From: Pseudomonas sp. Fl4BN1
GTDB lineage: Bacteria > Pseudomonadota > Gammaproteobacteria > Pseudomonadales > Pseudomonadaceae
Direction: 5' to 3'
Length of the DNA: 64,000 bases
Assembly: GCF_009908285.1 (NCBI RefSeq)
Contig: NZ_JAAARM010000017.1
Coordinates: forward strand, 62,001 to 126,000
The translations under genes and the position numbers were made by a program. Every line of letters starts with the position of its first letter. The first letter of the stretch is position 1. Positions 7,833-16,589 of the stretch are shown piece after piece. The notes under the pieces were generated by a model. That model saw only the letters and a program-made list of their open reading frames with translations, was not told the origin of the DNA and did not search any database.

Positions 7833-9623
7833 TCAGCTTGGGCCGCGCGCGCTGGAGTCCGGGATCTCGCCAGGTCGAGGCGTCTGCGGCAGGATCACTT
7901 CAGGGGCGCTGATCCCCGCCGCATGGCGTCCGGCGATGTAGCCGAAGGTCATCGCCGGCCCCAGGTTGATGCCACCGGACGGATAGAAACCACCCATCAC
8001 ACTGGCCATGTCGGTGCCCGCCGCATACAGCCCCGGGATCGCCGCGCCGGCCTGGTCCAGCACCTGGGCCTGGGGGTTGGTCTTGAGTCCGGCAAAACTG
8101 CCGAAACTCCCGGGCAGCACCTTCACCGCATAGAACGGCCCCTGCTGGATCGGTGCCACGCAGGGGTTGGGGCCCGGATACAGGGCATCGCCCTGCTTGC
8201 GGTTGTAGGGCGTCGAACCGCGGCCGAACTCGGGGTCCTGGCCTTGCCGGGCATGTTGATTGAACTGCTGCACCGTGGTCGCCAGGCCTTGGGGGTCGAT
8301 GCCGCAACGCTGCGCCAGGGCCTCGATGGAGTCGGCTCGTTGCAGGTAGCCGCTGCGCACCAGCGGTGCCACGGGCAGCGGGAAGGGCCGCGCATAACCC
8401 AGCCCGTAGCGCCGCTGGAAGCGGTGGTCGCAGATCAGCCAGGAGGCCACTTCCTCACCCGCGGGAACCGTCTCGAGCATGGCGGCGGTGTAGTCGTAGT
8501 AACCGTCGGCCTCGTTGACGAAGCGCTTGCCGTTGGCCAACACCCCGATCAGCCCGGGCTTGGCCCGGTCGATGATGTGGGGAAAGTGCCCGATGCTGCC
8601 GTCGGCGTGCGGCACCCGCGACACGGGAGCCCAGGCCATCGGGCTGGCGAGGTCGGTCACCAGCACGGCGCCAGCGCTTTCACCGAGCCGGATACCGTCC
8701 CCCGCGCAGCTCAGCGGCGGCAGGGCCAGGTGCTCGTCGGGGCCTGGAGCCCGGGGCAGCAGCGCCTGGCGCCGAGCCGGGTCATGGGCAAAACCGCCGG
8801 CCGCCAGCAGCACGCCACGACGGGCACGGATTTCCCGCAAGCCCTGTGGCGTCTCGACCAGCGCCCCCCGCACCCCGTGCTCATCGCGCAGCAACGAGCG
8901 GGCCGGTGTGGACTCCAGCAAGCTCACGCCGAGGTCCTGGGCCGATTTTGCCAACCGGCCGATCAGCGCCACGCCGTTTACCAGGTGCATGGCTCGACCG
9001 TGCAGGGCCAGGTCCCGCAGGTGGCGCAGGAAACGCTTGGCGACATGCCGCAGCGACTTGAACGAACGGGTCATGCTGAGAAAGGCGCCCAGGTCGGCAC
9101 CGGCCATGATCGGCATGCCCATGAACGAGGTTTCCCGCAGGGTCCTGCGCAGGCGCGACAGCAAAGGACCAATGGCCCGGGCGTCGTAGGGCGCGGCAAT
9201 CACCTGGTGACCCTCGATGCCGGCGCCGGGTACTTGGCCATGAATATCCGGAATGCCGTTGCCATCGACGAATTGCAGGGCGGTGTGTTGCTCGAAGAAG
9301 GCCACCATCTGCGGCCCGTTATCGAGCAGGGCATCGATGCGTGCTGCGTCGTAGCGTTCGGCGAGTTCATGCTTGAGGTAGGTGCGCGGCTGCTGCGGGT
9401 CTTCATCGATGCCGGCGCGACGTGCCAGGGGATTGCCCGGCACCCACATCCAGCCACCGGACCAGGCGCTGGCACCGCCGAAGGTGCTGTCCTTCTCCAC
9501 CACGATCACCTTGAGGCCGTGCCAGGCGGCGGTTACGGCGCAGGCCAGGCCTGCGGCACCGGAGCCGATCACCAACAGGTCACAGTCCAAGGGGGGGAGG
9601 GTTGCGCAGGGAGCTTCGCTCAC
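7833..9623 (-). CDS. FAD-dependent oxidoreductase, fumarate reductase/3-ketosteroid dehydrogenase-like
   Basis: The 596-residue flavoprotein has an N-terminal dinucleotide-binding motif VIGSGAAGLACAVTA followed by an acidic strand end (VVEKD). The C-terminal flavin-binding segment AAGTDMASVMGGFYPSGGIN is typical of the FAD_binding_2 family (fumarate reductase flavoprotein subunit, 3-ketosteroid-delta-1-dehydrogenase and relatives). These enzymes oxidise or reduce carbon-carbon bonds next to a carbonyl. The substrate is unknown and no steroid genes are nearby. The GTG at 9623 is preferred because AAAAAAGG lies 9 bases upstream; an upstream start would add 30 residues without FAD-fold features. 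Confidence 0.75.
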   Translation of the reverse strand: MSEAPCATLPPLDCDLLVIGSGAAGLACAVTAAWHGLKVIVVEKDSTFGGASAWSGGWMWVPGNPLARRAGIDEDPQQPRTYLKHELAERYDAARIDALLDNGPQMVAFFEQHTALQFVDGNGIPDIHGQVPGAGIEGHQVIAAPYDARAIGPLLSRLRRTLRETSFMGMPIMAGADLGAFLSMTRSFKSLRHVAKRFLRHLRDLALHGRAMHLVNGVALIGRLAKSAQDLGVSLLESTPARSLLRDEHGVRGALVETPQGLREIRARRGVLLAAGGFAHDPARRQALLPRAPGPDEHLALPPLSCAGDGIRLGESAGAVLVTDLASPMAWAPVSRVPHADGSIGHFPHIIDRAKPGLIGVLANGKRFVNEADGYYDYTAAMLETVPAGEEVASWLICDHRFQRRYGLGYARPFPLPVAPLVRSGYLQRADSIEALAQRCGIDPQGLATTVQQFNQHARQGQDPEFGRGSTPYNRKQGDALYPGPNPCVAPIQQGPFYAVKVLPGSFGSFAGLKTNPQAQVLDQAGAAIPGLYAAGTDMASVMGGFYPSGGINLGPAMTFGYIAGRHAAGISAPEVILPQTPRPGEIPDSSARGPS

Positions 9624-9811
9624 GATGACAGGCCTTTTTTGATTATTATGGGAAAGTGGAATTGTGTTCCATTTTTGTTGAAAACTATTCCATAGCGCCT
9701 GGGAGGCTGTCAAACCAGACTCGGTTCGCCCGCGGCAACGCCCAGTGGTCGGGAGTTGCCGGGGACATGAGAAGAGGCGGCGCGACTGTTCGACGCGTTG
9801 CTAGGGGGGGC

Positions 9812-10265
9812 TTAGAGCGCGTTGGGTTTACGTAGAATCAGATCGAACCGGTGGTTGTACTTGGGACCGCGCAGGCTTTTGCCCAGGCCTTCGCTTTCCG
9901 CGAAATGCTCGATTTCCAGGCCGGCACAGAGTTCCAGTGCCGCGCTGCGCGAGTGAAAGGTCCGGTCCGGGTCCGTGGACCATTGATCCCGCTCACCGAA
10001 CAACTGGCCCACCAGCAGCGCCCCGGGCTGCAAAGCCTCGACCTGCAACTGCCAGAACCTGGCGAACCACTCCGGGTGGCAGAACGGCCAGGCCAGGCCG
10101 GCATGAATCAACTGCGCGGGTGGCAGTTCGTCGAGGGCTTCAAAGTGCTGCTAGCGATGCGCGAGGCGGCTGGCTGGTTCATCGGCGATTTGCTGGCAGG
10201 GGATTTCGTGTTGGACATGTGGCTGATCTCCGTAGTGGCTGCCGTGGTGGCAGTACCCCGAAGAT
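9812..10265 (-). pseudogene. Broken class I SAM-dependent methyltransferase
   Basis: The C-terminal part (9812-10147) reads as the second half of a class I methyltransferase: QLIHAGLAWPFCHPEWF, then a GALLVGQLFGERDQW strand and the RTFHSRSAALELCAGLEIEHF end common in this group. The same frame continues upstream past a TAG at about 10148-10150 into HVQHEIPCQQIADEPASRLAHR, which fits the preceding segment of such enzymes. The glycine-rich SAM-binding motif I and a start codon are missing. The gene thus carries a nonsense codon and has lost its 5' half. Confidence 0.6.
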
Positions 10266-10452
10266 ACGCAGTCCGAGAGAGGTTGGCGGCGGCGCCGATG
10301 GCGCAAAAAAATCGAAAAGTATCGGCCGTGCTGCAACAGCCGCCATAGCGTTCATGTGCCGACTCTCACCGGCGGCGTTGGCGCGCCGTGCAACCAGCTG
10401 ATGGCGCGCTGGCGGCAGGACTGGGCATCAGCGGTTGTCGCCTGGAATGAAG

Positions 10453-10476
10453 CGGGCCCCATCAGGGGCCCGTTTT
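10453..10476 (+). terminator. Strong intrinsic terminator in + orientation
   Basis: CGGGCCCC, loop ATCA, GGGGCCCG is a perfect 8-bp GC stem followed directly by TTTT (10473-10476). The T-run is on the + strand, so it would end a + transcript. The nearest annotated gene, ppnN, is on the - strand and ends at 10480; on that strand the stem is followed by CTTCATTCC, a poor U-run. No + strand protein gene ends here, so it may belong to a small RNA or act only as a hairpin for ppnN. Confidence 0.6.
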
Positions 10477-10479
10477 GTA

Positions 10480-11853
10480 TCAGCTCACTACGCGGTAGCA
10501 GGGCACATAGGCCGCGCCGCCCGGCAGCTTCATCCGGTGCTGCTCGACGAAGGATTTGAGCAGTCGGTCCAGCGGCTGCATGATCGCCGGGTCGCCGTGG
10601 ATGCTGTACGGGCCTTTCTCCTCGATCAGGCGGATGCCCTGGTCCTTGACGTTGCCGGCGACAATGCCGGAGAACGCCCGGCGCAGGTTGGCCGCCAGTT
10701 CGTGGGCCGGCAGAGCGTGGCTCAGCTGCAGGTTGGCCATGTTCTCGTGGGTTGGATCGAACGGGCGCTGGAAGCCTTCGTCGATCTTCAGCAGCCAGTT
10801 GAAGTGGAAGGCGTCGTTGCGTTCGCGGCGGAACTGCTTGACGGTCTTCAGGCCCTCGGTCATCTGCCGCGCCACTTCGGCCGGGTTGTCGATGATGATC
10901 TGGTAGTGCTGGCGCGCCGCTTCACCGAGGGTGGCGACGACAAAGGCGTTGAGCTGCTCCAGGTACGGCGCCGCGCTCTTGGGTCCGGTGAGGATCACCG
11001 GGAACGGCAGCTCGCGGTTGTCCGGGTGCATCAGGATGCCCAGCAGGTAGAGGAACTCTTCGGCGGTACCGGCGCCACCGGGGAAGATGATGATGCCGTG
11101 GCCGACGCGAACGAAGGCTTCCAGGCGCTTCTCGATGTCCGGCAGGATCACCAGTTCGTTGACGATCGGGTTCGGTGCCTCGGCGGCGATGATCCCAGGC
11201 TCGGTCAGCCCCAGGTAGCGGCCGCCGCTCATGCGCTGCTTGGCGTGGGCAATGGTCGCGCCCTTCATCGGGCCTTTCATCACGCCCGGGCCGCAGCCGG
11301 TGCAGATGTCCAGCTTGCGCAGGCCCAGCTCGTGGCCAACCTTCTTGGTGTACTTGTATTCCTCGGTGTTGATCGAGTGGCCACCCCAGCACACCACCAT
11401 CTTCGGCTCGACACCCGGACGCAGGGTGCGGGCGTTGCGCAGCAGGTGGAAGACGTAGTCGGTGATGCCCTGGGAACTCTCCAGGTCGATGCGCTGGCTG
11501 TCCAGTTCGTTCTCGGTGTAGACGATGTCACGCAGGGCGCTGAAGAGCATTTCCCGGGTGCTGGCGATCATCTCGCCATCGACGAAGGCGTCGGCCGGAG
11601 CGTTGAGCAACTCCAGGCGCACGCCGCGATCCTGTTGATGAATACGCACTTCGAAATCGTGGTAGGCGTCGAGGATGGTCTTGGCGTTGTCGACGTGGGC
11701 GCCGGTGTTGAGAATGGCCAGGGCGCACTGGCGGAACAGCGTATAGATGCTGCCGGAACTGGCGGCGCTGAGTTGTTGGACTTCACGTTGCGAGAGGGTC
11801 TCCAGGCTGCCTTTCGGGCTGACCGAAGCATTGATCACGTGTCTTTGCGGCAT
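10480..11853 (-). CDS. ppnN: LOG-family pyrimidine/purine nucleotide 5'-monophosphate nucleosidase PpnN (YgdH)
   Basis: The 457-residue protein has the three-part layout of PpnN: an N-terminal domain, a central LOG/TIGR00730 lysine-decarboxylase-like Rossmann domain with FPGGAGTAEEF (the PGGxGT..E nucleotide-binding motif) and GGRYLG, and a C-terminal domain. PpnN hydrolyses nucleoside 5'-monophosphates to free base and ribose 5-phosphate, and in E. coli it is regulated by (p)ppGpp. The start at 11853 gives MPQRHVINASV, the usual N-terminus, with AGGAA nearby; the upstream part of the frame is not protein-like. It is monocistronic, with a GC-rich hairpin just beyond the stop. Confidence 0.9.
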   Translation of the reverse strand: MPQRHVINASVSPKGSLETLSQREVQQLSAASSGSIYTLFRQCALAILNTGAHVDNAKTILDAYHDFEVRIHQQDRGVRLELLNAPADAFVDGEMIASTREMLFSALRDIVYTENELDSQRIDLESSQGITDYVFHLLRNARTLRPGVEPKMVVCWGGHSINTEEYKYTKKVGHELGLRKLDICTGCGPGVMKGPMKGATIAHAKQRMSGGRYLGLTEPGIIAAEAPNPIVNELVILPDIEKRLEAFVRVGHGIIIFPGGAGTAEEFLYLLGILMHPDNRELPFPVILTGPKSAAPYLEQLNAFVVATLGEAARQHYQIIIDNPAEVARQMTEGLKTVKQFRRERNDAFHFNWLLKIDEGFQRPFDPTHENMANLQLSHALPAHELAANLRRAFSGIVAGNVKDQGIRLIEEKGPYSIHGDPAIMQPLDRLLKSFVEQHRMKLPGGAAYVPCYRVVS

Positions 11854-12099
11854 TAATCCATTTCCTGAAAGCGAAGCCACCGTGCCGTGCTCGGGCGGTG
11901 GAAAAAATAAACAACGGCGCAGTGAACAGGACCGTTGATGGAGGTGATTGATTCCAGCGGTCATGCCAGAGAGTAAAGCGGATCGGCGGATCCTGCGCTG
12001 ACTGAATCTAACCCATCGTGGCCCGTTGAGGGGGCAAAAAATATTCTCTTGGCGCCATGCGCCGAGTCGGGAACCGGCCTTGGGGGAGGCCGGCAACCA

Positions 12100-12876
12100 T
12101 CAGCCGACCAGCAGCGACTGGGTGGTTTCCATCAACAATGGCACCAGTTCCTCGACCATCCGTTGCTCCGGCCACTGGTTCAGCTGGGCTGTGATGTTCA
12201 CCGCGGCGACGGTTTGCAGATGCAGGTTGCGGATCGGCGCCGCCACGCCGATCTGGCCGATCAACACTTGTTCACTGGCCAGCGCATAACCCTGTTGGCG
12301 GGCTTGCACGATGTGCTGGAAGAGCATCTCGGGATCCACTTGGGTGTGCGGGGTGAAGGCTTCCAGGGGGTTCGCCGCGAGGCTGTCGCGGATCCGCTCG
12401 TCGGGCAGTGCGGCCAGCAGCATGCGCCCGGCCGAGGTACACCAGGCGGGCATCCGCCGTCCGGGCAGCATCTCGATCACGGTCTGCTGTGCCCCGGGAA
12501 TGCGCATCACATAGACGATGTCATGGCCGCTGAGCAGGCTCAGGTTGACGGTCAGCGAGCAGCGCTCGCGGATGCGGGTCAGGGCCGGCAGCACCTTGCT
12601 GATCAGTGGGTCCGAGTTCAGGTACAGGAAACCCAGCTCAAGGGCCTTGTGGGTCAGGCTGTAGCGCCGCGAGCGTTCGTCCTTCTGCAGGTAGCCCAGT
12701 TCGCACCAGGTGTAAGTGAAGCGCTGCGCTGCGCTTTTGGTCATGGCGCAGTGCTCGGCCAGTTCGGTGAGGCCGAGGGAGGCATGCCCACTGCGAAACA
12801 TTTCCAGCACGCGGATGCCTTTTTCCAGCGTGGCGATGAACTGTGGGTTGCTCTGGTCCGTGGATGCTTCAGACAC
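12100..12876 (-). CDS. IclR family transcriptional regulator
   Basis: The 258-residue protein has an N-terminal winged helix at about residues 14-75 (LEKGIRVLEMF ... LTELAEHCAMTKSAAQRF) and a C-terminal IclR effector domain (about 85-250), including the RRMPAWCTSAGRMLLA segment typical of the ligand pocket. IclR proteins usually sense small organic acids and control nearby catabolic genes. It is divergent from the amidase and MHS transporter genes and probably regulates them. A palindrome in the shared 150-bp region (12980-12998) is a candidate binding site. Confidence 0.85.
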   Translation of the reverse strand: MSEASTDQSNPQFIATLEKGIRVLEMFRSGHASLGLTELAEHCAMTKSAAQRFTYTWCELGYLQKDERSRRYSLTHKALELGFLYLNSDPLISKVLPALTRIRERCSLTVNLSLLSGHDIVYVMRIPGAQQTVIEMLPGRRMPAWCTSAGRMLLAALPDERIRDSLAANPLEAFTPHTQVDPEMLFQHIVQARQQGYALASEQVLIGQIGVAAPIRNLHLQTVAAVNITAQLNQWPEQRMVEELVPLLMETTQSLLVG

Positions 12877-12966
12877 CGTGAGGAGCTCCTTTCAGGGCTG
12901 TGGCCAAGGGGCGGGCAGGGTAGCGCATATTGACCGGCTCGGCACTTGAGCTTATAAATAGTACCT

Positions 12967-12974
12967 AATAACAA
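12967..12974 (+). promoter_or_regulatory. Candidate Hfq/Crc (CA) motif before the amidase gene
   Basis: AATAACAA matches AAnAAnAA, the sequence through which Hfq and Crc repress translation of catabolic mRNAs in Pseudomonas. It lies 53 bp before the amidase start, overlapping the divergent promoter region, so it may or may not be in the transcript. Short and low in information. Confidence 0.25.
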
Positions 12975-12979
12975 TACAT

Positions 12980-12998
12980 AGTATCGCTATACGATACT
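12980..12998. promoter_or_regulatory. Palindrome in the IclR/amidase divergent promoter
   Basis: AGTATCG, CTATA, CGATACT: perfect 7-base arms around a 5-base centre, 28 bp before the amidase start and about 104 bp before the IclR gene start. Position and symmetry suit an IclR operator controlling the amidase/transporter unit. Function is inferred. Confidence 0.45.
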
Positions 12999-13026
12999 TT
13001 ATCGATGTCGAACATGCAGGTGTCGA

Positions 13027-14448
13027 ATGCCTACAGAGCAAGATCAAGATCTCGTCATGCAGCCGGCCTGGTGGCTTGCCGCACAGATTCGCGGCGGTGA
13101 ACTCTCGGCCCGCGAGTTGACCCAGGCCTGCCTGGGCCAGGTGCAACGGCACAACCCCAGCTTGAATGCGCTGGTCACGCTGGATGCCGAGGCGGCATTG
13201 CAGCGTGCCGCGCAAGCCGATGAGTATCAGGCGCGGGGCGGGCAGCTCGGTGCCTTGCACGGCTTGCCGGTGGCGCACAAGGATTCGTTCCCCACCGCCG
13301 GCATGCGTACCACTTGGGGCTCCACGGTGTATGCCGAGCATGTGCCGAGCCAGGATGCGCTGATTGTGCGGCGCCAGGCCGAGGCCGGCGCGATCCTCCT
13401 GGGCAAGAGCAACCTGCCGGAATTCGGTGCCGGCTCGCAGACTTTCAATCAGTTGTTCGGCGCTACCTTGAACCCCTACGAACCGAGCCTGACCTGCGGT
13501 GGCAGCAGCGGCGGCTCCGCGGTGGCGCTGGCCACCGGCATGGTGGCCCTGGCTGATGGCACGGACATGGGCGGTTCGCTGCGCAACCCTGCAAGTTTCT
13601 GCAATATCGTCGGTCTGCGTCCGTCCATCGGGCGGGTGCCGAACTGGCCCAACAGCAACAGCTTCGGCCAACTGACCGTCGCCGGTCCCATGGGCCGTTG
13701 CGTCGCCGACGTGGCTTTGCTGTTGAGTGTGATCGCCGGCCCTGACCGACGTGACCCACTGTCCCTGCAAGAGTCGGGCGAGGGTTTTGCGAGCTTGCCG
13801 GCGTTGCCGGTGTGCAGCGCCCGGGTGGCCTACAGCCCGGACCTCGGCGGCTTGCCGGTGGACCCGCAAGTGCGTGCCGTGATCGATGCCGGAGCCCAGC
13901 GCCTGGCGGCGTTGGGGTGCAGTGTCGAACATGCCGAACCGAGCTTCGCCGGTGCCGGACAGGCGTTCCAGGTGCTGCGTGCGCTGACCTATGCCAGTGG
14001 CTACGCGTCGTTGCTCGAGAGCCATCGCGGCCAACTCAAGGACACCCTGGTGTGGAACATCGAATTGGTGAAAAGCTTCAGCGCCGAACAGGTCATCGCG
14101 GCTGAACAGGTGCGCGCCCGGTTGTTCCGCGAAACCCAGCAACTGCTCGAAACCTACGACTTCCTGATCGCGCCGGTCAGCCAGGTGCCACCGTTCCCGG
14201 TGCAGCAGGCCTATGTCGAAAGGATCGGCGATGAGCCGATGCACACCTACATCGATTGGATGCAGTCCTGCTCGTTCATCACCCTCACCGGACACCCGTC
14301 GATTTCCGTGCCCTGCGGCTTTACCGCAGAGGGCTTGCCGGTGGGCTTGCAGATCGTCGGCCGCTACCGCGACGAGCGCAGCCTGTTGCAGTTCGCCCAG
14401 CGGTTTGAAACCGCCAGCCGTGTCCACACTGCACGCCGGCCGATCTGA
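13027..14448 (+). CDS. Amidase-signature family amidase
   Basis: The 473-residue enzyme belongs to the amidase signature family, with the Ser-cisSer-Lys triad at the expected spacing: Lys85 in PVAHKDSF, Ser160 in TCGGSSGGSA and nucleophile Ser184 in DMGGSLRNPA. Such enzymes hydrolyse carboxylic amides to acid and ammonia. No GatB or GatC lies nearby and the gene sits between an IclR regulator and a metabolite transporter, so it is more likely a catabolic amidase than a tRNA amidotransferase subunit. The substrate is unknown. Confidence 0.85.
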   Translation: MPTEQDQDLVMQPAWWLAAQIRGGELSARELTQACLGQVQRHNPSLNALVTLDAEAALQRAAQADEYQARGGQLGALHGLPVAHKDSFPTAGMRTTWGSTVYAEHVPSQDALIVRRQAEAGAILLGKSNLPEFGAGSQTFNQLFGATLNPYEPSLTCGGSSGGSAVALATGMVALADGTDMGGSLRNPASFCNIVGLRPSIGRVPNWPNSNSFGQLTVAGPMGRCVADVALLLSVIAGPDRRDPLSLQESGEGFASLPALPVCSARVAYSPDLGGLPVDPQVRAVIDAGAQRLAALGCSVEHAEPSFAGAGQAFQVLRALTYASGYASLLESHRGQLKDTLVWNIELVKSFSAEQVIAAEQVRARLFRETQQLLETYDFLIAPVSQVPPFPVQQAYVERIGDEPMHTYIDWMQSCSFITLTGHPSISVPCGFTAEGLPVGLQIVGRYRDERSLLQFAQRFETASRVHTARRPI

Positions 14449-14534
14449 GTGTCATTGCATGGGGCGGGTGCGCAGCAAGACGCACGCCCCAAGGCTTCAA
14501 CCCTATATAACAATGCCAATTATCGGGAAGTCCT

Positions 14535-15848
14535 ATGTCCAGCAGTCTCAGTACCACGCCCCGCCAGGCGCAAGCGCAACCGATCCGTGCCGCCCTGGGG
14601 TCATTCCTCGGCACGTTGATCGAGTGGTTTGATTTCTACATCTACGCCACGGCCTCGGCGTTGATCTTCAGCCATGTGTTCTTCCCCGGCAGCAGCCAGC
14701 TGGTGGGCACCCTGTCGTCCTTTGCCACCCTGGCGGTGGGTTTTCTCGCCAGGCCATTGGGCGGCATTATCTTCGGCCACCTGGGAGACCGCTTCGGGCG
14801 CAAGTATTCGTTGATCCTCACCCTGTTCCTGATGGGGGCGTCCACGGTCGGCATCGGCTTGCTGCCGTCCTACGCGCAGGTCGGGGTCATGGCCCCGGTG
14901 CTGTTGGTATTGTTGCGGGTGCTGCAGGGCATCGCCGTGGGCGGGGAGTGGGGCGGTGCGGTGTTGCTCGCCAGCGAGCATGCGCCCGAGCGGCGCAAGA
15001 GCTTCTATGCCTCGTTCGCCCAACTGGGCAGCCCGGCCGGGTTGATCCTGTCGCTGCTGGTGTTTCGCTACATCAGCTCGCTGCCCGAGGCCGACATGCT
15101 GTCCTGGGGCTGGCGCTTGCCGTTCGTGGGCAGCGTGCTGCTGTTGCTGCTGGCGTTCGTCATTCGTCGCGGGGTCAACGAGTCGCCGGAATTCGAAGCC
15201 CAGCGGGCGAAAATTGCCGAGCGTAGCGAACAGCAGTCGCCGGTGAAGGTCGTCCTGCGTGACTCCTGGCCGTTGATCCTGCTGGTGATGGGGGCCTGCA
15301 CCATCGGCATCTCCTCGGCGTATTTCACCAACACCTTCATGATTGCCTATGCCACCCAGTTCATGGGAATCAACAGCCAGGTAATTCTTGAATGCCTGTC
15401 GGTGGTGGCCATCGTGCAATTGATCAACCAGCCGATTGCCGCTTGGCTCGCCGATAAGGTCGGAGCGGGGCGCTTCCTGCTGCTGACGTCAGGGATCAGC
15501 ATTCTCGTGCCCTACCTGATGTTCAACCTGGTGGGCACCGGCAGCAGCCTGATGATCATCCTCGGGATCTCGCTGACGAAGATTTTCTCTTCGGCGTTCT
15601 ATGCGGTGATTGCCGGCTACATCGTGAACATCTTCCCGCTGCACCAGCGTTACTCCGGCATCTCCCTGGCCTACCAGGGCTGTGGCGCGCTGATCGGGGG
15701 CACCACGCCAATGCTTGGCACCCTGATCGCAGGACGGTTTGGTGGCCAGTGGTGGCCGTTGGCGGTGTTCTACTCGCTGCTGGCCTTGACCTCCTTTGTC
15801 TGTGTCGCCTTGCTGGTGCTCCGGCAGTCGCGACTGGCCCGTGCCTGA
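14535..15848 (+). CDS. MFS metabolite:H+ symporter (MHS family)
   Basis: The 437-residue permease has twelve predicted membrane helices and MHS-family features: the N-terminal GSFLGTLIEWFDFYIYATAS segment and the loop 2-3 motif GGIIFGHLGDRFGRKYS. The family includes KgtP, ShiA and ProP, which import organic acids or osmolytes by proton symport. It lies 86 bp downstream of the amidase, so it may import the amide or the acid product. The amidase-permease unit is probably controlled by the divergent IclR regulator. Confidence 0.85.
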   Translation: MSSSLSTTPRQAQAQPIRAALGSFLGTLIEWFDFYIYATASALIFSHVFFPGSSQLVGTLSSFATLAVGFLARPLGGIIFGHLGDRFGRKYSLILTLFLMGASTVGIGLLPSYAQVGVMAPVLLVLLRVLQGIAVGGEWGGAVLLASEHAPERRKSFYASFAQLGSPAGLILSLLVFRYISSLPEADMLSWGWRLPFVGSVLLLLLAFVIRRGVNESPEFEAQRAKIAERSEQQSPVKVVLRDSWPLILLVMGACTIGISSAYFTNTFMIAYATQFMGINSQVILECLSVVAIVQLINQPIAAWLADKVGAGRFLLLTSGISILVPYLMFNLVGTGSSLMIILGISLTKIFSSAFYAVIAGYIVNIFPLHQRYSGISLAYQGCGALIGGTTPMLGTLIAGRFGGQWWPLAVFYSLLALTSFVCVALLVLRQSRLARA

Positions 15849-15872
15849 ATCCGTGGAACGTCCAGGGAGCGC

Positions 15873-16538
15873 CTAGAGCACGCTGGCTCGCCCCGGGTCG
15901 ATTACCGGCGAGGCCGCGGCCTGGGCCAGGCGCTCCTGCAAGGCCTCGTAGCCGGCGGCCTGGCCCCAGGCATGTTCGGCCAGGGTCAGGCCCAGCAGTT
16001 GGACAAACTCGAAGCGCCCGGACAGCAGTTGCTGTGCCCCGGCAAAACCCGGCGCGGGAATGAACAACAGCGCCTGCAACTGGCTGTCGGCACCGTCGAT
16101 GGGTTGTTGGGTGCGCATGCGGTCCCAATGTCCCAGCGGTGCCTGCTCGCCGAAGCGACCGGCGGCCAGGAGCAGTTGGTAGGCGCAGAAGTTGCGCAGC
16201 AGGCGCAGCGCCCAGGGCGATTGCTCGCGGGTTTCCAGCAGCAACTCCTGGCCCAGCCCGGACCAGCCATCAGGCTCGGGCTGGTCATCCTCCCAGGCAT
16301 TGGACAGGCCCGAGGTGACGTACAGCCAGCTGTCCCGCGTGGTGTTGGGTGGCGACTCGAAGACCCCGTGAGTCAGCCAGCGCGGATCGATTTCGGTCTG
16401 GCCGAAGGTGTGCTCGAACAGCGCCATGTCCAGTGGGTAGATGCCGGGGCCGAGGTTGCCGAACAGCGCTGCGTAGACTTGGTCTTCACGCTGTGCCCAA
16501 GCGGCTTCGAGCCATGAAGGAGCTGGAGTGTCTGACAT
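15873..16538 (-). CDS. Suppressor-of-fused (SUFU) domain protein
   Basis: This 221-residue protein resembles bacterial SUFU-domain proteins: the segment PNTTRDSWLYVTSGLS, then ELLLETREQSPWALRLLRNFCAYQL, and near the end the GRFEFVQLLGLTLAE stretch. In animals SUFU binds Gli factors; the bacterial role is unknown, and some family members act as immunity or polymorphic-toxin-related proteins. No toxin gene is next to it. It ends 24 bp from the end of the convergent transporter gene and lies 51 bp downstream of the sirtuin gene on the same strand. Confidence 0.7.
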   Translation of the reverse strand: MSDTPAPSWLEAAWAQREDQVYAALFGNLGPGIYPLDMALFEHTFGQTEIDPRWLTHGVFESPPNTTRDSWLYVTSGLSNAWEDDQPEPDGWSGLGQELLLETREQSPWALRLLRNFCAYQLLLAAGRFGEQAPLGHWDRMRTQQPIDGADSQLQALLFIPAPGFAGAQQLLSGRFEFVQLLGLTLAEHAWGQAAGYEALQERLAQAAASPVIDPGRASVL

Positions 16539-16589
16539 CTGAAGACTTCCTTGAGAGAGGTGGGCGGCTCGGCGTGAGCCACTCTGGAT

